Shown: piece after piece, positions 8,022-19,049 of the stretch
Position numbering within the stretch: position 1 is the stretch's first letter
Layout: every line of letters starts with the position of its first letter
Assembly: GCF_900094545.1 (NCBI RefSeq)
Contig: NZ_FMAH01000045.1
Coordinates: 1 to 50,480 of the forward strand
From: Martinezella miluonensis
GTDB taxonomy: Bacteria; Pseudomonadota; Alphaproteobacteria; Rhizobiales; Rhizobiaceae
Length of the DNA: 50,480 nucleotides
Direction of reading: 5' to 3'
Made by a program: the position numbers and the translations under genes
Notes under the pieces: generated by a model
Told to the model about the DNA's origin: nothing
Databases searched by the model: none
What the model saw: the letters and a program-made list of their open reading frames with translations, nothing else

Positions 8022-8584
8022 GGGGGCTCCAGGGGTCGTGATGGCGTTGAATGCAACTATTCGACCAATAACCAGAAATGCAACGACGGAAGAGTTTCAA
8101 AACCGATCGTGCATGGAGCCACCGCGTGTGCCACCGTGCGGTGGCTCGCCGTTGCCCAACCGAGCAAGATGCGGGTCGCACGGTGTTTCAGACCATGGTC
8201 GGGACGGAGAAAATAGGCAGGGCAGGCACGGCCCAAAATTCACCGCGCGCGATCCACTTGACGCGGCCGATGATCGATAGCGCGAGCAGCAGGGTCGGGG
8301 GTAAGGCGCAGAACAGCCGATTGCCGTCTTGCTCTGCCGATTTTCTGGAAAATATCGCGCCTGCCCACCAAGGCGAAACCGATGACCAGATCGACCAAAG
8401 ATTTCTCCAAATGCTGAGATATCTATGAAGTTGTCATGCTTCTGTCATGAATTCCGAATGAACTGCAAGGCAGGCTAGGTATTTTCCGGGTTAAAATACG
8501 GACTATGCACGTAGTGCGATCTTTGATGTCTGGAGGCAGACGAAGGCGGTTGCGGAAGCAAGATGCCGTCGCTAAATGTATGGC
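8022..8584. other. Gene-free intergenic region between DUF1003 and nadE
   Basis: About 560 bases between divergent genes. The open frames crossing it have no recognisable composition or motifs and no convincing ribosome-binding sites, so I call none. It should hold both divergent promoters. A TAAAAT hexamer near 8493 is a possible minus-10 element, but I could not pair it convincingly. Nothing else is seen. Confidence 0.5.
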
Positions 8585-10264
8585 ATGACAGAGCAAAGCC
8601 AAATCACCCACACGATCCGCATCGCGGTTGCGCAGCTCAATCCGACGGTCGGGGACGTCTCCGGCAACCTCGCCAAGGCGCGCGAGGCGCGGGCCGAGGC
8701 GGCGCGCGAAGGCGCGCAGCTGCTGATACTGACGGAACTGTTCATTTCCGGCTATCCGCCGGAGGATCTGGTGTTGAAGCCGGCCTTTCTGCGCGCCTGC
8801 TGGAAAGCTGTCGAAAGTCTGGCCGCCGATACCGCCGATGGTGGACCGGGCGTTATCGTTGGTGTCCCGCGGCAGGATGATACCGGCCGTTACAATTCCG
8901 TGGCCGTGCTCGACGGCGGCAAGGTCATCTTCATCAGAGATAAGGTCGATTTGCCGAATTACGGCGAGTTCGACGAGAAGCGGGTTTTCGACGAAGGCAC
9001 CATCGCAGGGCCGGTCAATTTTCGAGGCGTCCGCATCGGCATACCGATTTGCGAGGAGATCTGGAACGATCTCGGTATCTGCGAAACGCTGGCCGAGGCC
9101 GGTGCGGAAATCCTGCTGGTTCCGAACGGTTCGCCTTATTACCGCGGCAAGGTCGATGTTCGTCACCAGGTCGCGTTGCGGCAGGTGATCGAGTCAGGCT
9201 TGCCGCTCATCTTCGCCGCCCAGGTCGGCGGCCAGGACGAGCTGGTTTTCGATGGCGCGAGCTTCGGCTTCAATGCCGACAAGACGCTGGCGTTCCAGAT
9301 GAGCCAGTTCGAGACCGCGCTGGCAGTCACCACCTGGAAAAAGAATGGCGACAGCTGGCATTGCGCCGAAGGACCGATGGCGCATATTCCGGAAGGCGAG
9401 GAGGCCGATTATCGCGCCTGCCTGCTGGGCTTCCGCGACTACGTGAACAAGAACGGCTTCAAGTCGGTCGTACTCGGCCTTTCGGGCGGCATCGACTCGG
9501 CAATCTGCGCCGCAATCGCAGTCGATGCGCTTGGGGAAGAGCGCGTGCGCACCGTCATGCTGCCCTATCGCTATACCTCTCAGGATTCTTTGAAAGATGC
9601 GGCGGATTGCGCCAGGGCGCTCGGCTGCCGCTACGATATCGTGCCGATCGAGGACCCCGTAACGGGCTTCGCCTCTGCCTTGTCAGATTTGTTCGAAGGG
9701 ACTGAAAGCGGCATAACCGAGGAAAACCTGCAGAGCCGCGCCCGCGGCACCATTCTCATGGCGATCTCCAACAAGTTCGGCTCGATGGTGGTGACGACGG
9801 GCAATAAGTCGGAAATGTCGGTTGGATATGCCACGCTCTATGGCGACATGAATGGCGGCTTCAACCCAATCAAGGATCTCTACAAGATGCAGGTCTATGC
9901 GCTGTCGCGTTGGCGCAACCTGCATGTGCCACCGGGCGCGCTCGGCCCATCGGGCGAGGTAATTCCCTATAACATCATCGACAAAGCGCCTTCCGCCGAG
10001 CTCAGACCGAACCAGACGGACCAGGATTCGCTTCCGCCCTATCCGGTGCTCGACGATATCCTTGAATGCCTGGTGGAGAAGGAAATGTCGGTCGAGGAGA
10101 TCGTGGCGCGCGGTCATGACGTTGCGACCGTGCATCGCGTCGAACATCTGCTTTATCTCGCAGAGTACAAGCGTCGCCAGTCGGCGCCGGGCGTGAAGAT
10201 CACCAAGAAGAATTTCGGCCGCGATCGCCGCTATCCGATCACCAACCGGTTCCGCGATCGCTGA
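8585..10264 (+). CDS. nadE: Glutamine-dependent NAD(+) synthetase
   Basis: Two-domain enzyme of 559 residues making NAD from deamido-NAD, ATP and glutamine, the last step of NAD synthesis. The N-terminal nitrilase-like glutaminase domain (about 1-270) shows the Glu in LILTELFISGYPPEDL, the Lys near RDKVDLPNY and the catalytic Cys156 in PICEEIWND. The C-terminal synthetase domain (about 275-559) begins with the P-loop motif SGGIDSA at residues 300-306 and contains VVTTGNKSEMSVGYATLYGD. I choose the ATG at 8585 (MTEQSQ); another ATG lies three codons upstream and neither has a strong ribosome-binding site. The TolB-like gene follows after 28 bases and is probably co-transcribed. Identification is secure; the exact start is not. 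Confidence 0.95.
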   Translation: MTEQSQITHTIRIAVAQLNPTVGDVSGNLAKAREARAEAAREGAQLLILTELFISGYPPEDLVLKPAFLRACWKAVESLAADTADGGPGVIVGVPRQDDTGRYNSVAVLDGGKVIFIRDKVDLPNYGEFDEKRVFDEGTIAGPVNFRGVRIGIPICEEIWNDLGICETLAEAGAEILLVPNGSPYYRGKVDVRHQVALRQVIESGLPLIFAAQVGGQDELVFDGASFGFNADKTLAFQMSQFETALAVTTWKKNGDSWHCAEGPMAHIPEGEEADYRACLLGFRDYVNKNGFKSVVLGLSGGIDSAICAAIAVDALGEERVRTVMLPYRYTSQDSLKDAADCARALGCRYDIVPIEDPVTGFASALSDLFEGTESGITEENLQSRARGTILMAISNKFGSMVVTTGNKSEMSVGYATLYGDMNGGFNPIKDLYKMQVYALSRWRNLHVPPGALGPSGEVIPYNIIDKAPSAELRPNQTDQDSLPPYPVLDDILECLVEKEMSVEEIVARGHDVATVHRVEHLLYLAEYKRRQSAPGVKITKKNFGRDRRYPITNRFRDR

Positions 10265-10292
10265 TCGCGTCTCCGAGACAGGAAGAGGACGA

Positions 10293-11120
10293 ATGCGCAG
10301 CTCGGTCGAGATCTATAACATCCGCACGGGTGCGAACCGGGTGGTCTGGCAAACGGACCAGCTGATCGAGGCGCCGAACTATTCTCCTGACGGCCGCTAT
10401 CTGCTCTTGAACGGCGATGGGTTGCTTTATCGGCTACCATTGGATGGCAGCGGCGAGATCGCCCGCGTCGATACGGGCTTTGCGACCACATGCAACAACG
10501 ACCACGGGATTTCTCCCGACGGGTCGCTGATCGCGATTTCCGACAAGACACAGCACGGCAAATCCTGCATTTATGTGCTGCCGGCCGAAGGCGGCACGCC
10601 ACGGCAGGTGACGACCAACCTGCCGTCCTACTGGCATGGCTGGTCCCCGGATGGGCAGCTGTTCTCTTATTGCGGCATCCGCAATGACGTCTTCGACATC
10701 TACACGATCTCCATCGATGGCGGTGAAGAGACGCGGCTGACACATGGCGAGGGCCGCAATGACGGGCCGGATTTTTCCGCTGACGGGAAGTGGATCTATT
10801 TCAATTCCAGCCGTACCGGCCTGATGCAGATCTGGCGCATTCATCCCGACGGCACCGGCTTGCAGCAGGTAACTCACGACAATTATGGCAACTGGTTCGC
10901 CCATCCGTCGCCGAAGAACGACAAGGTCGTGCTGATCTCTTATGACCCCGATGTCTTCGACCATCCGCGCGATCTCAAGGTCCGGATGCGGTTGATGGAT
11001 ATGGACGGTGGCAACCTTACGACCCTGTTCGAGCTCTTCGGCGGGCAGGGATCGATCAACGTGCCGAATTGGTCACCGGATGGAGACGAGTTCGCCTATG
11101 TCCGCTACGAGCCGGCCTGA
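10293..11120 (+). CDS. TolB-like beta-propeller (PD40 repeat) protein
   Basis: A 275-residue protein built from PD40/WD40-like beta-propeller repeats. The recurring blade core is seen at least five times: PNYSPDGRYLLLNG, HGISPDGSLIAISD, HGWSPDGQLFSYCG, PDFSADGKWIYFNSS and NWSPDGDEFAYV. It resembles the propeller domain of TolB but lacks a signal peptide and the TolB N-terminal domain, so it is probably cytoplasmic and not the Tol-Pal component. The start at ATG 10293 has a strong AGGAAGAGG ribosome-binding region. It lies 28 bases after nadE on the same strand. The function is unknown; propellers like this often bind ligands or proteins. Confidence 0.8.
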   Translation: MRSSVEIYNIRTGANRVVWQTDQLIEAPNYSPDGRYLLLNGDGLLYRLPLDGSGEIARVDTGFATTCNNDHGISPDGSLIAISDKTQHGKSCIYVLPAEGGTPRQVTTNLPSYWHGWSPDGQLFSYCGIRNDVFDIYTISIDGGEETRLTHGEGRNDGPDFSADGKWIYFNSSRTGLMQIWRIHPDGTGLQQVTHDNYGNWFAHPSPKNDKVVLISYDPDVFDHPRDLKVRMRLMDMDGGNLTTLFELFGGQGSINVPNWSPDGDEFAYVRYEPA

Positions 11121-11283
11121 CCTCTGGACACACCGTATCTCGCGCGATAGATGTGACTCGTTCTCAGGGCGCATCCGATCCGCGGGAAGGGCAAGGCCCA
11201 CCTGAAGCATAGAATATGAGACTGCCACACCTCTTTTCAGTCTGTGGGCGCGGATACCAGACGTAAATGGAAGGAGGTCTATT

Positions 11284-13011
11284 TTGACCACGCGCTCCCT
11301 GGCGGCCAACGCCACGCTCGATTCCCTGAAAAAACAAGCCAAGGCTTTCCTCAAGGCTGTTCAGTCCGGTGACGCTTCGGCGCAAAGCCGTGTCGCACCC
11401 TATTTCACCGATTTAGCTGGCGTCGGGCTTCAGGACATACAGCTTGTCCTTGCCCGCGAATTCGGTTTCTCCAGCTGGACGAAGCTCAAGGCGCATCTGG
11501 AGACAGGCGATCGCCGGCATACTCCTCGCGACCAACTGGCCAATCAATTCCTCTCTCTCGCTGTGGTCTCCTATTTTTCCGGTATTCCAGCCGATCCGGC
11601 ACGTTTTGATGAGGCGCTGGCGCTGCTGGATGAGCATCCGGAAATTGCCGGGGAAAACATTCATATCGCTGCAGCACTTGGGGACGCCGCCGGCATAAGC
11701 CGCTGGCTCGACCGCCAACCGCAGCTTCTCGATCGCAAGGCGGGTCCTTTCGACTGGTCGCCGCTGATGTATGCGGCCTATGCCCGCTTGCCCGGCCGCT
11801 CCAGCCTACCGGCAGCCAGAGAGCTGGTCAGGCTCGGAGCCGACGTGAACGCCTTCTTTCTAGATGGCGGCCAATACAGGTTCACTGTATTGACAGGCGT
11901 GTTCGGTGAAGGCGAGGCGGGAAAGGTACGGCAGCCGCCGCATCCGGAGTGCGGCGCCTTTGCGCGCTTGCTGCTCGAAGCCGGTGCCGAAGCCAATGAC
12001 AGCCAGGCGCTCTATAACCGGATGTTCGAGCCAGACGATGCTTGCTTGCAGCTGCTGCTAGAATACGGCCTTTCGGCTGAAGACAGGAACAACTGGCTGG
12101 TGCGCGAAGACGGCAGGCTGGTTGCCAATTCGCAGACCGTCTTCGACTATCAGCTCGCCTGGGCGCTCGAGCACCGCATGGGCTCGCGCGTGTGCCTGAT
12201 GGTTGAGCATGGTGCCGATGTTCAGAAGGTCGTCCATGGACGAACGCCTTTCGAATGGGCGCGTCTTGGTGGCGATAGCGAATTGGCGGAATATTTAGTG
12301 CGCAACGGCGCTACAGCCGTGCGTCTCAAGCCGGAAGACGAATTCTATATTGCTGTCATGGACAAGGACCTCTCGCTCGGTGATCTCCGGAGGATGAAAC
12401 CGTCCGGTGACATATTTGCAGCGATGCAGCGCGGGCACCCCGCCATGCTCCATGACGCTGCCGGGGAAAATGATCTGGAGGCCGTTCGCCGAATGCTGGC
12501 GCTGGGTCTCGACGTCAGTGCGATGACCAGTCGCACGCCGTTGCATGAGGCGGCACTCCATGGCCATATCGATATGGCCCGGCTGCTGATCGAGCATGGG
12601 GCCGATACCGGCATTCGCGATCCGCATTTCTATTCGAGCCCGATCGGCTGGGCCGAATATAATGGCAAGTCGGAAATGGTCGAGTTCCTGAAAGCCTACC
12701 CGTCGGATATCTTTGGCGCAGCGGCTTTCGGGCTGATCGATCAGCTGGCCAGCTTTCTCGATCGATATCCCGAGCTGATAAATATGCGTTTTGGAAAGTT
12801 CCGTCCGCACGGGCCGCCCTCCGATCGCGATTGGATGACACCACTCGGTTTTGCCATTGCCAATCGCCGGATGGAGGCTGCGCGCGTCCTGCTGGCGTGC
12901 GGTGCAGAGCGCTCTGTCAGGGAGATATCGGGCAGATCCTATCGCGATCTCGCGCAGGAGACCGGCGATGAAGCGATCATCTCGCTGCTAGGTCAGCCTG
13001 GAATGGCCTAA
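11284..13011 (+). CDS. Ankyrin-repeat protein
   Basis: A 575-residue soluble protein. The N-terminus (LDSLKKQAKAFLKAVQSGD, then EFGFSSWTKLKAHLE) is a helical module common in bacterial ankyrin proteins. Ankyrin units follow, for example DWSPLMYAAYARL, ARELVRLGADVNAF, FARLLLEAGAEAND, VCLMVEHGADVQKV, RTPLHEAALHGHIDMARLL and TPLGFAIANRRMEAARVLL. Ankyrin repeats mediate protein binding; no catalytic domain or secretion signal is seen, so no effector role is claimed. Translation appears to start at the TTG at 11284, because a full-consensus AAGGAGGT lies five bases upstream and no better ATG is nearby. It is separated from the nadE unit by about 160 bases and convergent with a secreted hypothetical gene. 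Confidence 0.85.
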   Translation: MTTRSLAANATLDSLKKQAKAFLKAVQSGDASAQSRVAPYFTDLAGVGLQDIQLVLAREFGFSSWTKLKAHLETGDRRHTPRDQLANQFLSLAVVSYFSGIPADPARFDEALALLDEHPEIAGENIHIAAALGDAAGISRWLDRQPQLLDRKAGPFDWSPLMYAAYARLPGRSSLPAARELVRLGADVNAFFLDGGQYRFTVLTGVFGEGEAGKVRQPPHPECGAFARLLLEAGAEANDSQALYNRMFEPDDACLQLLLEYGLSAEDRNNWLVREDGRLVANSQTVFDYQLAWALEHRMGSRVCLMVEHGADVQKVVHGRTPFEWARLGGDSELAEYLVRNGATAVRLKPEDEFYIAVMDKDLSLGDLRRMKPSGDIFAAMQRGHPAMLHDAAGENDLEAVRRMLALGLDVSAMTSRTPLHEAALHGHIDMARLLIEHGADTGIRDPHFYSSPIGWAEYNGKSEMVEFLKAYPSDIFGAAAFGLIDQLASFLDRYPELINMRFGKFRPHGPPSDRDWMTPLGFAIANRRMEAARVLLACGAERSVREISGRSYRDLAQETGDEAIISLLGQPGMA

Positions 13012-13025
13012 GAATACTGCGTTTG

Positions 13026-13054
13026 AGAGGTCAAGCGGAACGCGCTTGGCCTCT
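13026..13054. terminator. Hairpin between convergent genes
   Basis: AGAGGTCAAGCG (13026-13037) pairs with CGCTTGGCCTCT (13043-13054) with one G-T wobble and a 5-base loop, 15 bases past the ankyrin gene stop. It lacks a T run on the plus strand (TGGGGG follows), so it is a hairpin with possible 3'-end function and not a classical terminator. Confidence 0.45.
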
Positions 13055-13154
13055 GGGGGCAGAGCTTCACAGAGTCCACGAGCCGCCTGCTCTATCCTGT
13101 TGTATCTGCGCAATTTCGGATAAAGAATGCCTGCATAATTCTGCAGGAATTGCT

Positions 13155-13904
13155 CTATTGCGTCGGTTGCGGGCCGGCGTCTTTCGGATGCTTGAGGTCG
13201 ATGCCGTGGTCGGTCGCCAGAAATTGCGGCCCGACCTGACGGACCTTGTTGGCAGAGGGATCGTAGGGACGATCAGGCGGAAACTCTTGTGGCTCGGCCT
13301 TTGTCACCGCTGGTGCCTTTGCCGCTGGCGCCTGCTTCTGCTGCAGGCTGGAGTTTTTCTGGAGCCTCGGCGTCTCGATCACCGTAATCGAGCTTTCGGG
13401 CTGCCCCAGCGATTGCTGCTGCGGCGCATAGGCATCGAGCTTCGTGCGGGTGTCGATGACGATATCCGGGGTGGCCGAGGCCGGTGCACTGCAGCCGTTT
13501 CTTTGCATCGCATCCAGCAGTTGCCGGCGATCGAAGCTGGCCGCGTCGATCCGCCCGGTGCTCTGCTCGCGCTCGTCCATGAGTTGGGCAAGATCGTGCT
13601 GCATGCTTTCCAACGACATTCTCATATCGTCGCAAATGCCGGAATTGTCGTCCCCACCGAACCCAAAGCCATCGTCTGTGGCGCAGCCCTGGTTGCGCAG
13701 GTCGCTTATCACACGCCGGATCATCACGTTCTGCTGGACGATGGCGCGCGAAAGCTGGCGCGTTTCGTCGCTCGCACCGACAACCTCGTTGGTATTAGCA
13801 TAGCGGCCGCGCAATTCGTCGCACAGATCCGCCTGGGCGAAGCTCGGTGCCGCCGTCATTAGGGATAGCAAAGCGATAGAAGTCAGGTGTATGCCGCGGT
13901 TCAC
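13155..13904 (-). CDS. Secreted hypothetical protein, alphaproteobacterial type
   Basis: A 249-residue exported protein that I do not recognise by name. A clear signal peptide (MNRGIHLTSIALLSLMTAAPSFAQA) ends before DLCDEL. The mature N-terminal half has four spaced cysteines (DLCDEL, NQGCATDD, SGICDDM, RNGCSAPA) that could form two disulfides in the periplasm, in a helical context that may coil. The C-terminal half is low-complexity, rich in Gln, Pro, Ala and Lys (for example SSLQQKQAPAAKAPA), and probably disordered. It resembles secreted DUF2865-type rhizobial proteins only loosely, and I do not assign that family. It is convergent with the ankyrin gene, with about 147 bases separating it from maeB on the same strand. 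Confidence 0.7.
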   Translation of the reverse strand: MNRGIHLTSIALLSLMTAAPSFAQADLCDELRGRYANTNEVVGASDETRQLSRAIVQQNVMIRRVISDLRNQGCATDDGFGFGGDDNSGICDDMRMSLESMQHDLAQLMDEREQSTGRIDAASFDRRQLLDAMQRNGCSAPASATPDIVIDTRTKLDAYAPQQQSLGQPESSITVIETPRLQKNSSLQQKQAPAAKAPAVTKAEPQEFPPDRPYDPSANKVRQVGPQFLATDHGIDLKHPKDAGPQPTQ

Positions 13905-14011
13905 GATACTGCTCTCGAAAGCGGTTGAACTTTGCTGAAAGCTACACTTCGGAGCTTAACAACGTATCCATCAAAACGCATGGATTTCGAGAAGGTTCTA
14001 GCGAATTGTGA

Positions 14012-14042
14012 TTTGCGGCCGCTCTGATTTGGCGGCCGCAAA
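14012..14042 (-). terminator. Strong GC hairpin past the malic enzyme gene
   Basis: TTTGCGGCCGC (14012-14022) and GCGGCCGCAAA (14032-14042) form a perfect 11-bp stem with a 9-base loop, 10 bases beyond the malic enzyme stop. Each arm contains an 8-base GCGGCCGC palindrome. On the minus strand there is no long T run after the stem (AAATCACAATT), so it may protect the 3' end rather than terminate on its own. Confidence 0.5.
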
Positions 14043-14051
14043 AGGCTTGGC

Positions 14052-16397
<2,346 letters not shown>

Positions 16398-16692
16398 TTG
16401 AGTCCCTCAATACATCAATCGTTGAACGTTCACAGTATGCAATTGACATGCCGACTGCTTTTGCCGCGACAAAGTCTTGATCGCTGCCTGCTGGGCACTA
16501 CGTGCGGGCGGGGTCATCCATATCTTGTCCCTGTGCCCCGGCTTTGTGGCCGATCGGCTGGACCTTGCCACCCCGGTCGGATGTCGCCGAATCGACCCTA
16601 TATGCCGTCGGGCACAGGATTTGTCATCTTCCTGAAACACGAGTCTGGTTTTGGAATAGTCAAGGCTAGGATAGGGCACGGACATTGAGTTC

Positions 16693-17511
16693 GTGAATGA
16701 AAACATGGACACCCGGCGATTCCGAACACTGTTCATTTCTGACGTGCACCTCGGTTCGAAGGCCGCCAAGGCGGATTTTCTGATCGATTTTCTCCGTCAT
16801 CACGATGCCGACACCATCTACCTGGTCGGAGATATCGTCGACGGTTGGCGCCTCAAGCGGAACTGGTATTGGCCGCAGGACTGTAACGACGTCGTGCAGA
16901 AGCTTCTGCGCAAGGCGCGCAAGGGCACCCGCGTCGTCTATATCCCCGGCAATCACGATGAATTCCTGCGCGATTTCCCGGGCATGCACTTCGGCGGCAT
17001 CGAGGTGGCGCAACGCGCCATGCACGAAACGGCCGACGGTAAGAAATATCTCGTGCTGCACGGCGACGAATTCGACGTCGTCGTTCGCAATGCCCGCCTG
17101 CTCGCTTACCTTGGCGATTGGGCCTATGACATGGCGATCCTGATCAATGTCGGCCTTTCGGCAGTGCGCCGCCGCCTGAACATGCCTTATTGGTCCTTCT
17201 CGGCATGGGCGAAGCTGCAGGTGAAGCACGCGGTGAATTTCATTGGTGAATTCCAGCGTGTCGTTGCCGAAGAAGCGAGACGCAACGATGCAGACGGCGT
17301 GATCTGCGGTCACATCCATCATGCCGTCATCGAGGATCTCGATGGTATCCGCTACATCAATACCGGCGATTGGGTGGAGAGCTGCACGGCGATTGCCGAG
17401 CATGAGGACGGCACGTTCGAACTGATCACCTGGCAAACAATTCTCGAGACGCAGCCTGCCGGCGCGCCGGCCGAAGAATTGCCGCAGTCGCTGGGCGCTC
17501 AGGCCGCGTGA
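16693..17511 (+). CDS. LpxH-like UDP-2,3-diacylglucosamine diphosphatase family metallophosphoesterase
   Basis: A 272-residue calcineurin-like phosphoesterase. The metal-binding blocks are present in order: ISDVHLGS (Asp, His), VGDIVDGW, IPGNHDEFL, LHGDEFD and CGHIHHA with the terminal GH-x-H. This places it in the LpxH/YbbF-like group that hydrolyses UDP-2,3-diacylglucosamine in lipid A synthesis. Rhizobiales usually use the unrelated LpxI for that step, so the true substrate is uncertain. The start is ambiguous: GTG at 16693 (after ATTGAG) or ATG at 16705 (MDTRRFRTLFISD, nearer the fold). No signal peptide is visible, although a hydrophobic helix (MAILINVGLSAV) in the middle may touch the membrane. 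It is monocistronic and divergent from the malic enzyme gene. Confidence 0.8.
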   Translation: MNENMDTRRFRTLFISDVHLGSKAAKADFLIDFLRHHDADTIYLVGDIVDGWRLKRNWYWPQDCNDVVQKLLRKARKGTRVVYIPGNHDEFLRDFPGMHFGGIEVAQRAMHETADGKKYLVLHGDEFDVVVRNARLLAYLGDWAYDMAILINVGLSAVRRRLNMPYWSFSAWAKLQVKHAVNFIGEFQRVVAEEARRNDADGVICGHIHHAVIEDLDGIRYINTGDWVESCTAIAEHEDGTFELITWQTILETQPAGAPAEELPQSLGAQAA

Positions 17512-17594
17512 TTTCGATGCGTCTTCACGCGCTCAGTAATGGCCTGTCATAATTATTGACTGCCGAGAAACGTCTGTAGTGCCGGACTTTATCG

Positions 17595-17604
17595 GAAACG
17601 TTTC
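17595..17604. promoter_or_regulatory. Candidate LacI-type operator upstream of the MFS gene
   Basis: GAAACGTTTC is a perfect 10-bp palindrome with the central CG typical of LacI/GalR-family operators. It lies about 75 bases upstream of the transporter start. The flanking CGG...CAG is shared with a partial copy at 26765-26777 ahead of the sugar ABC operon. The assignment is inference. Confidence 0.35.
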
Positions 17605-17678
17605 AGTTCGACTATTTCTCGCCATAGTCGTGCTCACGATAGAGTGGTAGGGACAAATTAGTTCCCTTCAGGTCTATC

Positions 17679-18896
17679 ATGATTCCCGCGATAAAATCTT
17701 TCCAGGGTGAAGGTGCGCCTCCGTATTTCCGCTTGCGCACCGCATTGTCCTATTGTGCGCCGTTGTTCGTCAACGGCATCGCCCTGCCGTTCTTCCCCGT
17801 CTGGCTGGCGGGGCTGAATTTCAGCGATCATGAGATCGGTCTGGTGATTGCCGTGCCGATGGTCGTGCGCGTTCTCGTGACGCCTGTTATCGCAGTGCTC
17901 GCCGACCACATGAAGGAGCGCGCCGATGTACTGTTCTGGTCGGGCGGCCTGTCGCTGCTGACGGCGATCGCGCTTTACTGGACCAGCGAATTCTGGCCGG
18001 TGCTGCTCGTCTATGGCATCCAGGGTGCAACCTATGCGCCCTATCTGCCGGTGGTCGAATCCATCGCCATGTCAGGTGTACGGCGCTGGGGCTTCGACTA
18101 CGGCTCGATGCGGGTCTGGGGATCGATCACTTTCATCGTCTCGACGCTGCTCGGGGGACAGATGATAGGAATGTGGGGCGGCACAATGGTGCTTCCCGTC
18201 ATGGTCGCGGGTTTCGTGCTGACCATGCTCATGGGCCTTGTCTCGCCGCGCATCGGACCGACGCGGCGGCGCAACCAGCCGATAAATTTGCAGCCGCCAA
18301 CGGGGAGTTTGCGCTCACCGCAGCTGCTCATCACCATGATCGGCGTCTCGGTCCAGCAATCGAGCCATGCGATGCTCTATACCTTTGCATCGATTTACTG
18401 GCGCAAGCTTGGCTTTTCAGGCAGCGAGATCGCAGTTCTCTGGAGCATAGGCGTCGCCGCCGAGGTGATGGTTTTCTTCCTGTCGAAAATGTTGAACCGC
18501 CGTTTCAGCGCGTGGACGCTGATCTTCTTCGGTTCGAGCGTCTGCGTCCTGCGCTGGGCCCTGTTTCCCTTCAATTTCGGCTTCCTGGGTTATTTCCTGC
18601 TGCAAGCCCTGCATGCCTGCACCTTCGCCTGCGTGCATACCGGCGTCCAACGCCGTATCGTCGCCTCGGTTCAGGAAACGCAGGAATCATCGGCCCAGGG
18701 CGCCTATTATTTCTATAACGGCATGTTCCTCGGCCTGATGACGCTGGCGTCCGGCTATCTTTATGCCTGGCTCGATCTCGACAGCTATTATGTCATGGCT
18801 GCGCTGGCGGCTCTCGGTCTGGCCATGGTGATCTTCGCGCGCGGCCTCCAATCCAAGGGCTCGGCGATCGGTGGAGACGCGCGCGGCGTCTCATGA
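17679..18896 (+). CDS. MFS transporter (3-phenylpropionate/nucleoside-permease-like group)
   Basis: A 405-residue integral inner-membrane protein with about 12 hydrophobic segments. The N-terminal pattern (YFRLRTALSYCAPLFVNGIALPFFPVWL) and the segment GFDYGSMRVWGSITFI resemble the HcaT/PPP family and related MFS_1-like permeases. The loop after TM2 carries the usual MFS-type D-H-M-K-E-R acidic/basic motif (LADHMKERADV). The substrate cannot be read from the sequence. The start at ATG 17679 has a weak AGG seven bases upstream. It stands alone between the LpxH-like gene and the Mla operon. A palindromic LacI-like operator in its promoter region suggests sugar-responsive control, which is inference. 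Confidence 0.8.
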   Translation: MIPAIKSFQGEGAPPYFRLRTALSYCAPLFVNGIALPFFPVWLAGLNFSDHEIGLVIAVPMVVRVLVTPVIAVLADHMKERADVLFWSGGLSLLTAIALYWTSEFWPVLLVYGIQGATYAPYLPVVESIAMSGVRRWGFDYGSMRVWGSITFIVSTLLGGQMIGMWGGTMVLPVMVAGFVLTMLMGLVSPRIGPTRRRNQPINLQPPTGSLRSPQLLITMIGVSVQQSSHAMLYTFASIYWRKLGFSGSEIAVLWSIGVAAEVMVFFLSKMLNRRFSAWTLIFFGSSVCVLRWALFPFNFGFLGYFLLQALHACTFACVHTGVQRRIVASVQETQESSAQGAYYFYNGMFLGLMTLASGYLYAWLDLDSYYVMAALAALGLAMVIFARGLQSKGSAIGGDARGVS

Positions 18897-19049
18897 CGCA
18901 GATGCAACAAATTCATTTGGATATCAAAAAGCTGTGACATATGTTGGCCATGGCGCGGCATGGCAATTTCCTATGCAGTCGGTGTATGAAAGATCGGCGT
19001 CGGACGGGGCTCCCGAGTCGGCGTTGATGATGCCAGATCTGAAAGACAC

